A stretch of 64,000 nt of DNA from Microcoleus vaginatus WJT46-NPBG5. GTDB lineage: Bacteria; Cyanobacteriota; Cyanobacteriia; Cyanobacteriales; Oscillatoriaceae. The stretch lies in contig JAHHHM010000020.1 of NCBI GenBank assembly GCA_019359355.1, forward strand, positions 1-64,000. Direction: 5' to 3'. The stretch's first letter is position 1. Each line of letters begins with the position of its first letter. Shown piece after piece: positions 17,935 to 27,048 of this stretch. The notes below the pieces were generated by a model. The model ran no database searches. It was not told where the DNA came from and worked only from the letters and a program-made list of their open reading frames with translations. A program made the position numbers and the translations under genes.

Positions 17935-18771
17935 TTATGCCTCAGCCACACTCCGGGCTAATAACACCGGACAGTTGGCATACACTCGGACGTAGTCTGA
18001 CAGAGAATTGCCAAGAAGCCGGTCGAGATCAACAAAGCTTTTTGCAATTGAAGGACGCCGATCTGGGGAACCCAGCATCAACAGGTCAACATTTGACTCC
18101 TCGGCAATGCGGCAAATTTCTTCGCCGGCTTTCCCTTTGGCAGTGAGGCAGCGCGTGGCTACGCCGTACTTTTTCGCCTCTGCCACTGCCGCCGCTAACA
18201 CCGGGTCAGTTTCAGGTTTAGCGGTGGGATCGGGGGGGTTGACGTGGGTTAGCACCAATTGCCCGCCTTTGATATCTCGCAGCAAGAATAAAGCCAGCTT
18301 CAAGCAATTCTGGGCGGACTCGGATTTGTTCATCGCCACCATGATGCTTTTGATCCGTTTGACATAAATATCATCCTTAACCAGGAGCATCGGGCGAGAG
18401 GTGAGCTGGAAAACGTACTGACTGACAGAGTTTTCCAAGATCGATTGCAGCCGGCCTAGGCCGCGCGAACCCATAATAATTAGGTCAGCATCGATTTCCT
18501 CAGCGATTTCACAAACAGTGGTTTTGGGGTCGCCTTGCTTCAGCCTTGCCGTAACTTTTTTGGGGTCTAACTTCAAAGTCTGAATCGCTTCAGCGAGAAT
18601 TTTGCCCCCTTCTTCCAGTTTGGCAGCCATTGCGTCAGCGCTGACTTGCTCTGGCACGACGTGCAACACGGTGACGGATGCCTTTTGGATTGAAGGAATT
18701 TCCATAAGCATCTTGAGCATCTGTTCGCATAGCCCCCGACCGGCAACGCCTATCAAAATTTTTTCTATCAT
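17935..18771 (-). CDS. Tandem universal stress protein (two Usp domains)
   Basis: A 278-residue cytoplasmic protein made of two UspA folds (about 1-140 and 145-275). The first carries the ATP-binding signature GSRGLGRLQSILENSVSQYV; the second has the equivalent GSPDRRPSIAKSF followed by LLGNSLSDYV. Tandem Usp proteins bind ATP or AMP and help in energy or oxidative stress. AAGGAG precedes the ATG on the minus strand. It is convergent with psbM. Confidence 0.93.
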   Translation of the reverse strand: MIEKILIGVAGRGLCEQMLKMLMEIPSIQKASVTVLHVVPEQVSADAMAAKLEEGGKILAEAIQTLKLDPKKVTARLKQGDPKTTVCEIAEEIDADLIIMGSRGLGRLQSILENSVSQYVFQLTSRPMLLVKDDIYVKRIKSIMVAMNKSESAQNCLKLALFLLRDIKGGQLVLTHVNPPDPTAKPETDPVLAAAVAEAKKYGVATRCLTAKGKAGEEICRIAEESNVDLLMLGSPDRRPSIAKSFVDLDRLLGNSLSDYVRVYANCPVLLARSVAEA

Positions 18772-18868
18772 GGGTTCATCTCCTTAAAATAGTTGGGTGT
18801 GTTGGGCATCAGGCTCGGTAATTTCTTTGACTTGTTAAAGGGAGAGAATCTCTGTTCCATCCTAGCTT

Positions 18869-19045
18869 TGTTGCAAAAATCCCTCTACCGCTCACCTTGT
18901 GGCCCGGTGACTACAAGCACTCGTCTTGCCTCCAGGCGGGTTTCAAGCTAAATTTTCTCTCAGTCTGCCGTTGCCGGCTGCTTCGCGTCTGCGCTGACCC
19001 CTATATGAGAGTTGGCATTTCCAATCTTTTGGGATTTTTGCAACA
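18869..19045. mobile_element. MITE-like element with 15-bp terminal inverted repeats
   Basis: TGTTGCAAAAATCCC (18869-18883) is exactly repeated in inverse at 19031-19045 (GGGATTTTTGCAACA). The 177-bp interior has no open frame and does not resemble its neighbours. The element sits in the 366-base spacer between the divergent stress-protein and thioesterase genes. Both outer flanks contain a TAG, but no clear target duplication is visible. The rest of the spacer (18772-18868, 19046-19137) holds only upstream regions. Confidence 0.65.
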
Positions 19046-19137
19046 GGTTTAGTGAGCCGGCCATTTACGATTTAAGGATAAAATTGAGTCCGCACTCGGA
19101 ATTTGTAGAAATTTAGCGTTTTTCAACAATTTGTAAC

Positions 19138-19632
19138 GTGTCTGAGCAAAACCAATTACAACCGCAACTGCAACCCACGGTCGCACTGGACAAGGTGTCG
19201 TCTGCGACATCGGGAACTTGGTTTGAGTATCCGGTACGAGTGCAACCGCACCACACAGACTATAGCGGCAACGTCTGGCATGGTTCCTACATTGCCTGGA
19301 TGGAAGAGGCGCGGGTGGAATGCTTACGATCGCTTGGCATCAACTTTGCCGATCTCGTCGCGTTGGGATGCGATCTGCCGGTGGTGGAACTCACCGTACG
19401 CTACCACCGTTCTGTGCAGATGGGAATGGCGGTTGTCGTCAGGACGCGCATGGATGAGCTCGAAGGGGTGCGGCTGAATTGGGATTATCAAATTCAGTCG
19501 CCCGATGGCCAACAGCTATATTTGACGGGTCGGGTGACGTTGGTGGCGGTTGACCGCGAAAAGGGTAAGATTCTGCGTCAATTGCCGCCGGCAGTTAAAG
19601 ATGCCTTAGCCCGACTTACGGGTGGGGGGTAG
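19138..19632 (+). CDS. Hotdog-fold acyl-CoA thioesterase
   Basis: A 164-residue single-domain thioesterase of the 4-hydroxybenzoyl-CoA/YbgC group. The catalytic Asp region reads HHTDYSGNVWHGSYIAWMEEAR, followed by the PVVELTVRYHRSVQMGM strand pair. In cyanobacteria one member of this superfamily cleaves 1,4-dihydroxy-2-naphthoyl-CoA in phylloquinone synthesis; this protein could do that or hydrolyse other acyl-CoA esters. The start is GTG. The first 25 residues are low-complexity Gln-rich and may be disordered. Confidence 0.85.
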   Translation: MSEQNQLQPQLQPTVALDKVSSATSGTWFEYPVRVQPHHTDYSGNVWHGSYIAWMEEARVECLRSLGINFADLVALGCDLPVVELTVRYHRSVQMGMAVVVRTRMDELEGVRLNWDYQIQSPDGQQLYLTGRVTLVAVDREKGKILRQLPPAVKDALARLTGGG

Positions 19633-19706
19633 TTCTGTGATGTTGAACTTAGATTACTCGGCTTCTCGTCAATGACAGATCTGCCAGGAAACTACGAAAC
19701 TCTCTC

Positions 19707-19774
19707 AGGGCATAGCATTCGCATATAAAAATCGTCGCTGAACACGATTAGTTATTCTCGAATGCTTTGCCCCT
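19707..19774. repeat. Inverted repeat between convergent genes
   Basis: AGGGCATAGCATTCG and CGAATGCTTTGCCCCT are imperfect complements 37 bases apart, between the convergent thioesterase and epimerase genes. It may act as a bidirectional terminator. The same AGGGGCAT theme returns at 24359. Confidence 0.5.
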
Positions 19775-19788
19775 ACAGAACCGACACG

Positions 19789-20748
19789 TTAAATACTGTT
19801 GACGATTTGTCGCAGGGTTTCTTCAACTGAACGTGGTTGCCACCCGAGTTCTTGTCGTGCTTTACCGGCATCTACTCGAACGCAGCGATCGTAAACATAG
19901 TGAACTCGCTCTCGGCTGAGGGGCGGTTGCCAGGAGAAAAAACGTCCAATCGGATCGAGGAGATTGCCGGCTAGCCTAACGATAAATTTCGGGGCTTCAG
20001 CCGGCACTTTAATGCCAGTTTCCTGACTAAAAATCCCAAACATTTCGCGAGTGGAGAGATCGCCGGCAGAGATAATGTAGTGTTCCCCCGGTTTGCCGCG
20101 TTCTGCCGCCAAAATCATCGCGGTGGCCAAGTCATCGACGTGAACGATGCCGGTGATCCGATCGCCTCCCGCCCACAACTTCAGACCTCCCTTGAGAAAT
20201 TGCTTCATCACCGGCCCAAAATGAGGGTCATCGCTGCCAAAAATTCCCGAAGGCAGAAGACTCACCACCGGCAGCCCTTCCTTAGCAAATTGATCTACCA
20301 ACTGCTGCGCTTCGTATTTGGTGCGATCGTAGGCAGAGGAGAAGCCGGTTTGCGTGCGTTTAAACGTTTCACTGACAACCTGCCCGCCGGTATCTCCAAA
20401 CACCCCGATGGTGCTGCAATAGACCATTTTTTGCACACCGGCAGCCTTTGCCGCTTCCAGTACGGCGCGGGTTCCTTCCACATTCACCCGGTGCATTTGC
20501 GCCTCATTGACTATACCCAGTTCCACATAAGCCGCTGTGTGAAAGACAGTATCCGCGCCGGCAATTGCTGCTTTCAAGGCTTCGCTGTCGCTAATATCGC
20601 CATAAGCGAGCGTGATATTGCAATCTGCAAGGCGAGATAAATCGCTGGACTTTCGCACAAAGCCGATAACTGAGTGGCCTTGCGCCAACAGCAATCGCAC
20701 CAAGTGAGAGCCGGTGAATCCATTTGCGCCGGTGACAAGTGCTTTCAT
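19789..20748 (-). CDS. NAD-dependent epimerase/dehydratase (extended SDR)
   Basis: A 319-residue extended short-chain dehydrogenase. The dinucleotide-binding motif is VTGANGFTGSHLV; the catalytic part has YCSTIGVFG and YDRTK (YxxxK). The substrate is probably a nucleotide sugar or an isoprenoid-linked sugar; it resembles the hopanoid-associated HpnA group as well as dihydroflavonol reductase-like SDRs. I prefer the ATG at 20748 because AGGG precedes it; an ATG at 20754 is also in frame. It lies a few bases after the peptidoglycan-binding gene and is probably co-transcribed. Confidence 0.88.
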   Translation of the reverse strand: MKALVTGANGFTGSHLVRLLLAQGHSVIGFVRKSSDLSRLADCNITLAYGDISDSEALKAAIAGADTVFHTAAYVELGIVNEAQMHRVNVEGTRAVLEAAKAAGVQKMVYCSTIGVFGDTGGQVVSETFKRTQTGFSSAYDRTKYEAQQLVDQFAKEGLPVVSLLPSGIFGSDDPHFGPVMKQFLKGGLKLWAGGDRITGIVHVDDLATAMILAAERGKPGEHYIISAGDLSTREMFGIFSQETGIKVPAEAPKFIVRLAGNLLDPIGRFFSWQPPLSRERVHYVYDRCVRVDAGKARQELGWQPRSVEETLRQIVNSI

Positions 20749-20759
20749 AACCACCCTGA

Positions 20760-21293
20760 TTAAACTGGTTCAATAAACTTACGGTTTGCTCTCACGAAGA
20801 ACGCTGCGCCCCTTTCATTGACGACCATCCACGGCTTACCTACCCAATCAAATTGAATGGGATGGGTGTAGTCTTGATGGGGAGAAAACCTCTGACCTTT
20901 CGGGAATACGTACTCAACCGGGTATTCCAGTCCAGGGCCACTGCGACCATTCAGACCGCTAGCAATGACACGCCATGCCGGCCAGCGTCCCTCGATAAAA
21001 TCTCCACTGATATTGGGTTCAGGGCGCGAAGCGGGAGCGGCAAACTGTTCCAGCGCCCCTCCGATATTCGGGATGGTGACAATGCCCTGAGTTGCCTGAC
21101 TTAGCGCCCCGCTGGTTGTTGGGCCAACAATCCCGTCAATTTTAAGTCCTGCTTCTTCTTGAAAAGCTTTGACAATGTCATCGGTTCGCGCGTCGAATTC
21201 AGCGTTAATTCGGCCAATACTGTATCCCAAAGTTTCTAATTGTCGCTTTAATTGCTCAACTTCAGAACTTCGATCTCCCTGTTTTAAAGCCAT
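20760..21293 (-). CDS. Peptidoglycan-binding protein with an SH3-like module
   Basis: The 177-residue protein has an N-terminal PG_binding_1 domain (about 5-60; GDRSSEVEQLKRQLETLGY and GIVGPTTSGALSQ), a linker, and a C-terminal SH3b-like segment (LNGRSGPGLEYPVEYVFPKG). No signal peptide is visible, so how it would reach the wall is unclear. AGGTC lies seven bases before the ATG. The epimerase gene follows directly. Confidence 0.85.
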   Translation of the reverse strand: MALKQGDRSSEVEQLKRQLETLGYSIGRINAEFDARTDDIVKAFQEEAGLKIDGIVGPTTSGALSQATQGIVTIPNIGGALEQFAAPASRPEPNISGDFIEGRWPAWRVIASGLNGRSGPGLEYPVEYVFPKGQRFSPHQDYTHPIQFDWVGKPWMVVNERGAAFFVRANRKFIEPV

Positions 21294-21475
21294 TTTTTGA
21301 CCTCCGCTATTAATTCACGTTTGCGCTCACAGCGAGTCTAGCTTGCTTTTGGGTTCAGACTTATCGCGGTTTGCCAGTAGCTTACCACACCGATGTCTGG
21401 GGCAGATTTGAGCGTTCGTTTGTCACTTTGGCAACCGAGATTATTTTAAACCAGCCTATACAGTTTTTCCGGCTC

Positions 21476-22462
21476 TCACTTGGTTAGAAAAGTGCTGTCA
21501 TTTGACACCGACACTGATTGCGTCACCGACATTGATCCAATGTACTTTTGTGGATCTTCTGCTACCCAACCGAGTTGAGTGGAGTAGCGAATTTCAAAAT
21601 GCAAATGCGCTTCCTTGACATCAGGACTGCCGGTGGAACCCACTGTGCCTAAAGGATCTCCCTGATTAATCTGTTGGCCAGCTTTTACGGAAATAGTGTC
21701 AAGGTGTGCATAACGAGTTTGTTTTCCGCGCGGGTGATTCACAACCACTAAATTGCCGTAATTGCCTTGTTCGCCGGCAAATGCGACGATGCCGATGCCG
21801 GCTGCCAAAATAGGCGTTCCCGCCTTCGCTTGCAAGTCTATGCCGCTGTGGAATCCTACTTCACCCCGCAATGGCATGAGTTGCCAGCCATAGCGCAAAA
21901 TCACAGGCGCTTCTTCAGCCAAAGGATAGCCGGCAACGCCATTGGCATCGCGATCCGTTGTATTTGGTGTATTTTGTTCTGCTGGATCTTTTGGCGACCA
22001 ATTCACTCCCGGCACAAATACTACTTGCGGTGCCGGTTGGCAGCCATTGACCTCGAAAAGCACGTCCGGACGAACATTGTAGGTCGTTGCGATACTTTCC
22101 CACGTTTTGCCGGCGGGAACTTCTACACGAATGCCATTGTAAGGCGGAATTAAAATTTCACTGCCCACCGGCACCTCACCCTTCTGCAAAATTGGGTTCA
22201 TTCCCATTAATGTTGACGGAATGAGATTATATTGAGCTGCAATACTTTCTAGCGTTTCGCCGGCAGCAATGGTGTGCTGTTTCACCCGAGACAGTGCCGG
22301 TGCTTGGCAATTCCCGCTTTTCGTTGGCTGCGCGTTCACCTGAGTTTCTAAACTACCAATTCCCAAGCACAGCAGAGTTATGAAAAAAGAGCGCAATTTT
22401 AGGTTTTTGCTTTGAGATTTTGGCTTAAAAATTACCTGAGAGATTTTCTGGAGTTTCAGCAT
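21476..22462 (-). CDS. LysM and M23-family murein endopeptidase
   Basis: A 328-residue exported protein. A hydrophobic segment (about 24-43) ends at VNAQP; two LysM repeats follow (about 65-110, 112-155: HTIAAGETLESIAAQYN and VEVPAGKTWESIATTYN), then a linker and a peptidase M23 domain (about 205-310). The zinc ligands are visible in FHSGIDLQA (HxxxD) and HLHFE. The enzyme should cut peptide cross-links in peptidoglycan, as in NlpD/EnvC-like proteins. It belongs to a run of minus-strand wall-related genes. Confidence 0.92.
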   Translation of the reverse strand: MLKLQKISQVIFKPKSQSKNLKLRSFFITLLCLGIGSLETQVNAQPTKSGNCQAPALSRVKQHTIAAGETLESIAAQYNLIPSTLMGMNPILQKGEVPVGSEILIPPYNGIRVEVPAGKTWESIATTYNVRPDVLFEVNGCQPAPQVVFVPGVNWSPKDPAEQNTPNTTDRDANGVAGYPLAEEAPVILRYGWQLMPLRGEVGFHSGIDLQAKAGTPILAAGIGIVAFAGEQGNYGNLVVVNHPRGKQTRYAHLDTISVKAGQQINQGDPLGTVGSTGSPDVKEAHLHFEIRYSTQLGWVAEDPQKYIGSMSVTQSVSVSNDSTFLTK

Positions 22463-22759
22463 TTTACAACTTGACTCAAAACTAATAATTCTCTAACAAT
22501 TCGTTGGGATAATTCAAAAAAATTATGCTATTTTCATGCACAACAGATAGAAGTCACCATTCAACTTAGATATTAGATAAAATTGAAAGTTTTAATGTTC
22601 CTGAAAAATTTTCATAACAATTAAGCGAATCTTTAAAGGTTGCGTTTGCTAAGTAGCTTTCATCTATGTTCTAAGTTATTCGCAATCCTGATTTATTATA
22701 ATATCTATCTTTCCTGATAGGAAAGGAGAAAGAAACCAAGTCTCTCCCGCTTTCCTCGC
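22463..22759. other. A/T-rich spacer of about 300 bases
   Basis: It separates the nucleotidase stop from the start of the M23 peptidase gene on the minus strand and presumably holds the peptidase promoter. I see no gene or clear hairpin in it. Confidence 0.4.
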
Positions 22760-24319
22760 TTATCTGTGAACAACTGCCGGCAAGGCTAACGATTGCTTTG
22801 CTTGAGGGCGTAATTTAGAAGAAACTGAAGAATTTTGCCGTTTTAGCTCGTCTATCAAAGCAAAACGCATATCACGCTTTTTCTCAATGACTTGCACACC
22901 CGGTTGGTCTGGCGTTAAGAAAGTTAAATTCTTTTCTTTGCCTTTCAGTAAAAAATCATTAATCGCTACCAGATAGCGCCGGCTGAGGTCAATTGGTTTG
23001 CCGGCAATCAGCCAAGTGCGACCCTCTGGACTTAAACTCACATTAGCCGTTTGCAGATAGCCGCCGGTGCCTTGGTTAGCAATTCCTTGATCCAGCACCC
23101 GTTTAAGCACCTGACCTTCCATTGATACAGCCAAAACATCCCCACCAAAGGGCATAATCCGAATCACATCATATTCCGTCACCGGCCCTGGTGGAATCAC
23201 ATCATCAATCCGAATCGAACCGCTATTAAAAATAGCGACATCCGCATTGGTTACTTCCCGCAACATTCCCATTGCAATTAACTCAGTCAGCAAAGTAGGC
23301 CGGTTGCGAACGCTTGCTTCCAAACCATCAAGCGCTACAGAAGTTGTCGATACCTGTTTTTCCGGTGCGAAGCCATTCGCACGAAATCCCTGAAAACCCC
23401 GTTCTTGCCATTCTTGAACCACTTTTGCAGTTTCAGGATCTTCGGGAATGTCCGATGTAAGCGGGGTCAGGCGAGATTCAACTTTGATACTGCGGGTTTT
23501 TGGGTTGTAATGCAGATGATGAATATAAACAGTGCGGACATTAGAATCAGCTTTAAATAAGGGAGTTAAATCGCTGCCGCGCCACTGTTGGATGTTTTCA
23601 TGTTCATGTCCGCCTAGAACTAAATCAATTTCTGGGACAGATTCAGCGAGTTCTTGATCTCGCGCTAAATTCAGGTGAGTGACTGCGATGATAATATCAG
23701 CACGACCTTTAAGCGCTTGCACCTGTTCTCTCGCTGTTTCAATCGGATCGCGGTAGCTAACATAATTGGGGCGAGTGCTGTCAATTGTAACCCCAATTAA
23801 TCCAATTTTAACGACCGCTCCATCCTTACTTTTAACACTAATAATTTCAGATAACGGTACATCTGGAAAAGATTTACCAGCAGCGTCAAAGACATTACTA
23901 GAAAACCATTTAAACTTAGATTCTTTAAGTCGCCGGTAAAACTGATCTTCTTTCAGGTCAAACTCATGATTACCAAAGGTTGCATATTCCAAACCCATTG
24001 CATTCAAAACTGCCACCATTTGTTGGCCGGCAAGGGGTTCACCATTAACTTTTGCCGTGCCAAGTGCGGAAGGACTAAAAAAATCGCCGGCGAGAATCGT
24101 GTAAGTGCGGGGGTTCTGCGCTAAAAGACGCTTGCGGATAGTGGCCACACGAGCCAATCCCCCCATTTTTCCACCGGCAACCGGCGTAATTTCATAAACA
24201 TCATTGAACTGCAACAACGTGATGTCAACAGGTTGGGCGAAAGCCGGCCTGATTAAAGCAATCGCCAATACCAGCAGCACCAGAATTAACACTTGCCATT
24301 TTCGTTTCATAGCCGGCAT
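22760..24319 (-). CDS. Secreted 5'-nucleotidase / metallophosphoesterase
   Basis: A 519-residue exported bifunctional nucleotidase of the UshA type. After a signal peptide (hydrophobic stretch ending in RPAFAQP) comes a calcineurin-like metallophosphoesterase domain with LLQFNDVYEI, GDFFSP, FGNHEFD and GGHEHEN, then the C-terminal 5'-nucleotidase domain with FNSGSIRIDD and RIMPFGGD. It probably hydrolyses periplasmic nucleotides or sugar nucleotides for phosphate and nucleoside uptake. A second ATG at 24310 gives MKRKWQ, a more usual signal-peptide start. Confidence 0.92.
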   Translation of the reverse strand: MPAMKRKWQVLILVLLVLAIALIRPAFAQPVDITLLQFNDVYEITPVAGGKMGGLARVATIRKRLLAQNPRTYTILAGDFFSPSALGTAKVNGEPLAGQQMVAVLNAMGLEYATFGNHEFDLKEDQFYRRLKESKFKWFSSNVFDAAGKSFPDVPLSEIISVKSKDGAVVKIGLIGVTIDSTRPNYVSYRDPIETAREQVQALKGRADIIIAVTHLNLARDQELAESVPEIDLVLGGHEHENIQQWRGSDLTPLFKADSNVRTVYIHHLHYNPKTRSIKVESRLTPLTSDIPEDPETAKVVQEWQERGFQGFRANGFAPEKQVSTTSVALDGLEASVRNRPTLLTELIAMGMLREVTNADVAIFNSGSIRIDDVIPPGPVTEYDVIRIMPFGGDVLAVSMEGQVLKRVLDQGIANQGTGGYLQTANVSLSPEGRTWLIAGKPIDLSRRYLVAINDFLLKGKEKNLTFLTPDQPGVQVIEKKRDMRFALIDELKRQNSSVSSKLRPQAKQSLALPAVVHR

Positions 24320-24358
24320 TTGGAGAAAGTAAAAATTGAGTAGAGAAAGAGTGGTTCA

Positions 24359-24406
24359 TAGGGGCATTTCGCATACCATTCTTGTTGGCTGCACCTAATG
24401 CCCCTA
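24359..24406. terminator. Inverted repeat between glgA and the nucleotidase gene
   Basis: TAGGGGCATT (24359-24368) and AATGCCCCTA (24397-24406) are perfect complements 28 bases apart. The hairpin lies downstream of glgA on the minus strand and may end its transcript. Confidence 0.45.
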
Positions 24407-24436
24407 CACAGAGGGTGAGATCGGCAAAAATACTTA

Positions 24437-24470
24437 ATGCCCAATGCCCCATGCCCAATGCCCCATGCCC
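24437..24470. repeat. STRR heptamer array (ATGCCCA / ATGCCCC)
   Basis: Five heptamers alternate between ATGCCCA and ATGCCCC and run right up to the glgA stop codon (24470-24472). Confidence 0.8.
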
Positions 24471-25894
24471 TATTTTGCCTTTGCCAATTTTGTCTGTGGC
24501 TGCGGAGCTGCTGGTTCGTCGGTGATGCCTAAAATTGAGTTGTACAGCCTGACATACTCCTTGGCAGATTTAGTCCAGCTAAAGTCTTGTTGCATTCCCC
24601 GCTTTTGCAATTCCTGCCATTTGTCATGGAAACGGTAGGCTTCGGAGGCACGAACCATAGAGGTATAAAGGTCTAGCGGTTCGTAGCGGTCGAAGCAGTA
24701 GCCGGTGCCGGCATTAGTATTGGGTTCATGGTGAGAAACCGTATCCACTAAGCCGCCGGTCCGCCGCACAATCGGAACGCAACCGTAGCGCATAGCCAGC
24801 ATTTGGCTGATGCCGCAAGGCTCAAACCGGCTCGGCATCAGGAAGGCATCGCAGCCGGCGTAAATGCGCCGCGAAAGGGCATCGTTATACAGCAAATAGG
24901 TAGCCATACGACCCGGAAAACGCGAGGCAATCTGCCACATTTGCGTTTCGTAATAGCGATCGCCGGTGCCTAGCAAAATCAACTGGGAATCCGTATAAGC
25001 CATAAATCGATCAAGGATCTGCAAGATCAGATCGATTCCCTTTTGTTCCACTAACCGCGTCACAATGCCAATTAAGAAAGCACCCTTGTTGACTTCTAAG
25101 CCCACTTCTTCTTGCAAAGAAATTTTATTCGCAATGCGGTTATCAAGGGTTTCAGTCGTGAACGTTTCAGGGAGATATTTGTCAGTGGCCGGGTTATAGC
25201 TTTCGGTATCGATACCGTTAACAATGCCGCTTAATTTACTGCTGATAAAAGATAGCAACCCTTCAATTTGTTCTCCATAAGCCGCTGTCTTGATCTGCTC
25301 GGCATAGGTGGGAGAAACCGTGTTAACCCGATCTGCAAACTGCACAGCAGCCGCCATTGTGTTATGACCCTGCATATACCAAGGGCACCAGGTAATTTTA
25401 TCTAAATACCAACGCCACGGCCCTTGATAGGCGAGGTTGTGAATCGTGAAGACAGTGCTGATATCAGGATCTTGGTGCATCCACACGGGGATCATGCCGG
25501 TGTGCCAGTCGTGGCAGTGAATAATCTGGGGTTTCCAATAGTTCCAGGCAAACTCAGCAGCTCCGTTGGCAAACAGGGTGAAGCGCCAATCTTCGTCATC
25601 GCCAGAGTAGATGCGGCGAGGTAAGAAGGAGGGATGGCCAAATAAGTACAGGGGGACATCGGTGCCGGGGAGAACGCTTTCGTAAACGCTAAAGCTCTGG
25701 AACATGGCATATCCTTGCCAGACAGGCTCTTTGGGAACCTTCATTTTGTCCGAAACGAAGCCATAGTAAGGCATGAAGATGCGGACATCATGCCCCATTT
25801 TTCGCAACACTTTAGGCAAGGCACCGACAACATCGCCCATGCCACCCACTTTTGCTATGGGAGCCGCTTCTGCGGCAACAAAAAGAATTCGCAT
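24470..25894 (-). CDS. glgA: Glycogen synthase
   Basis: GlgA extends alpha-1,4-glucan chains from ADP-glucose. The 474-residue GT5 enzyme begins [21 protein letters not shown] with the ADP-glucose-binding KxGG (15-18) and has the starch-synthase catalytic domain ([18 protein letters not shown]) and the C-terminal GT domain ([36 protein letters not shown]). I start it at ATG 25894, preceded by AGGGA; the frame opens 15 codons earlier but that extension is not family-like. The C-terminus ends in a short Pro/Gln/Lys tail. Cyanobacteria often carry two GlgA forms. Confidence 0.96.
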   Translation of the reverse strand: MRILFVAAEAAPIAKVGGMGDVVGALPKVLRKMGHDVRIFMPYYGFVSDKMKVPKEPVWQGYAMFQSFSVYESVLPGTDVPLYLFGHPSFLPRRIYSGDDEDWRFTLFANGAAEFAWNYWKPQIIHCHDWHTGMIPVWMHQDPDISTVFTIHNLAYQGPWRWYLDKITWCPWYMQGHNTMAAAVQFADRVNTVSPTYAEQIKTAAYGEQIEGLLSFISSKLSGIVNGIDTESYNPATDKYLPETFTTETLDNRIANKISLQEEVGLEVNKGAFLIGIVTRLVEQKGIDLILQILDRFMAYTDSQLILLGTGDRYYETQMWQIASRFPGRMATYLLYNDALSRRIYAGCDAFLMPSRFEPCGISQMLAMRYGCVPIVRRTGGLVDTVSHHEPNTNAGTGYCFDRYEPLDLYTSMVRASEAYRFHDKWQELQKRGMQQDFSWTKSAKEYVRLYNSILGITDEPAAPQPQTKLAKAK

Positions 25895-25995
25895 TATTTC
25901 TTGGTGTTCCCTGATATGGTCAGTTCGTACCGTCATCATACCTGTGCGATAGCACAGCTGTACTCTATGCCGGCACTAACGCCTCTTTGAATTCT

Positions 25996-26745
25996 TTATT
26001 GAGACTGTTTGAGCGTCACCACGACTTCTTCAAGCAGGTTGATGACTTGCGCTAGTTTTTCAACTATCTTGTCTTTCTTTTCCGAATTAACGCTTAACTG
26101 GGGACTGAGAGCCTCTTCCTGACTTCCTTGCTCCTCTAAAGCATGAGGGTTTGTCTGGTTAACAGTGGCGGTGTTAGTCTCCGCAACGGCTACATCCCCA
26201 CCGGCAGAGGTTTCGTTGTTAAGCTGGCTAATTAAGCGCAGTAAGTCCTTATCCCGATTCAGCCATCCCTCTAAAAAGATTTTATGGCTGGGGGTTGATT
26301 TGACTCGCTGCTGCCGATAGTCGAGCCGGCACTGACAATAACGCTTAGCTGTTTTTAGGTTATTTGCTTGCTGCAGTGCTGTCATTGTTTTGGGGCCAAA
26401 ATCGCCGTCCACCGGCACTCCACCCAGTGCTTCTTGCAGAAATTTCGTGCTGCCGGTGACGCCAAAATTCACAGATGTATCGAAGTGGACGATCGCCAGG
26501 GGCAAACACATCAAGTCTGCTTTCCCTGGCTTCCAGAAAAGTTCAAGATAGGCTTCTTCAACTTCTGCTTCGGTAATTTTGCTAACTGTTTGTATGGCTA
26601 AACTTTTGCTTTGACGATAAGTGTCGTAGGTGGCTTGAGTAATTCCGCGATTCACCGCACCATTCACATCATTGGGGGAATAACCTCCTTCCCATTTAAG
26701 GGTGAACTGAAGTGCTGTTTTAAACGCATCAATGGGTTGAGTCAT
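25996..26745 (-). CDS. GH108-type lysozyme with a peptidoglycan-binding domain
   Basis: A 249-residue protein with a glycoside hydrolase 108 domain: the catalytic Glu19 lies in KWEGGYSPND, followed by GAVNRGITQATYD. A PG_binding_3 domain follows (VPVDGDFGPKTMTAL near 135), then a C-terminal linker rich in Ala, Thr and Gln and a short coiled-coil. GH108 enzymes are typical phage endolysins. No signal peptide or holin is seen. I start at ATG 26745, the family-like start; an upstream extension of 32 codons is unlikely. Confidence 0.88.
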   Translation of the reverse strand: MTQPIDAFKTALQFTLKWEGGYSPNDVNGAVNRGITQATYDTYRQSKSLAIQTVSKITEAEVEEAYLELFWKPGKADLMCLPLAIVHFDTSVNFGVTGSTKFLQEALGGVPVDGDFGPKTMTALQQANNLKTAKRYCQCRLDYRQQRVKSTPSHKIFLEGWLNRDKDLLRLISQLNNETSAGGDVAVAETNTATVNQTNPHALEEQGSQEEALSPQLSVNSEKKDKIVEKLAQVINLLEEVVVTLKQSQ

Positions 26746-26842
26746 ATTTTCGGTTTTGAATTTAAAACCGCAGATCAATTGCCGACATTTCTGCCTACGC
26801 CAGAATATATAGCAGTTCTCACTTATATGAGGCTCAGCCAAT

Positions 26843-26886
26843 CACCCTTTTTGGAGGGTGTTTGGGGGAGGCAACCGTCCCCCAAA
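26843..26886 (-). terminator. Twin hairpins downstream of hemC
   Basis: TTTGGGGGA and TCCCCCAAA (26861-26869, 26878-26886) form a perfect nine-base stem; directly beside it CACCCT and AGGGTG (26843-26860) form a second. Both lie after the hemC stop on the minus strand and before the GH108 gene, so they probably end the hemC transcript. Confidence 0.5.
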
Positions 26887-27048
26887 GTCTTTCTGGCTTG
26901 TACAAGTTTTTTATCCAACAAATATTTTTAGGATTTAAAAATATCTGCCGCCGGCTGTGTTTATCTGCGATTTTTATAGTTTTGAGCTACTGGTGAGATT
27001 CAACCGATTGTCATTCTCACCAGGAATTCTCAACCTAAAATCTTGGAT

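Noticed and set aside
25996-26745. Prophage around the GH108 endolysin
   Set aside because: The neighbours are glgA and hemC; no structural, integrase or holin gene is nearby.
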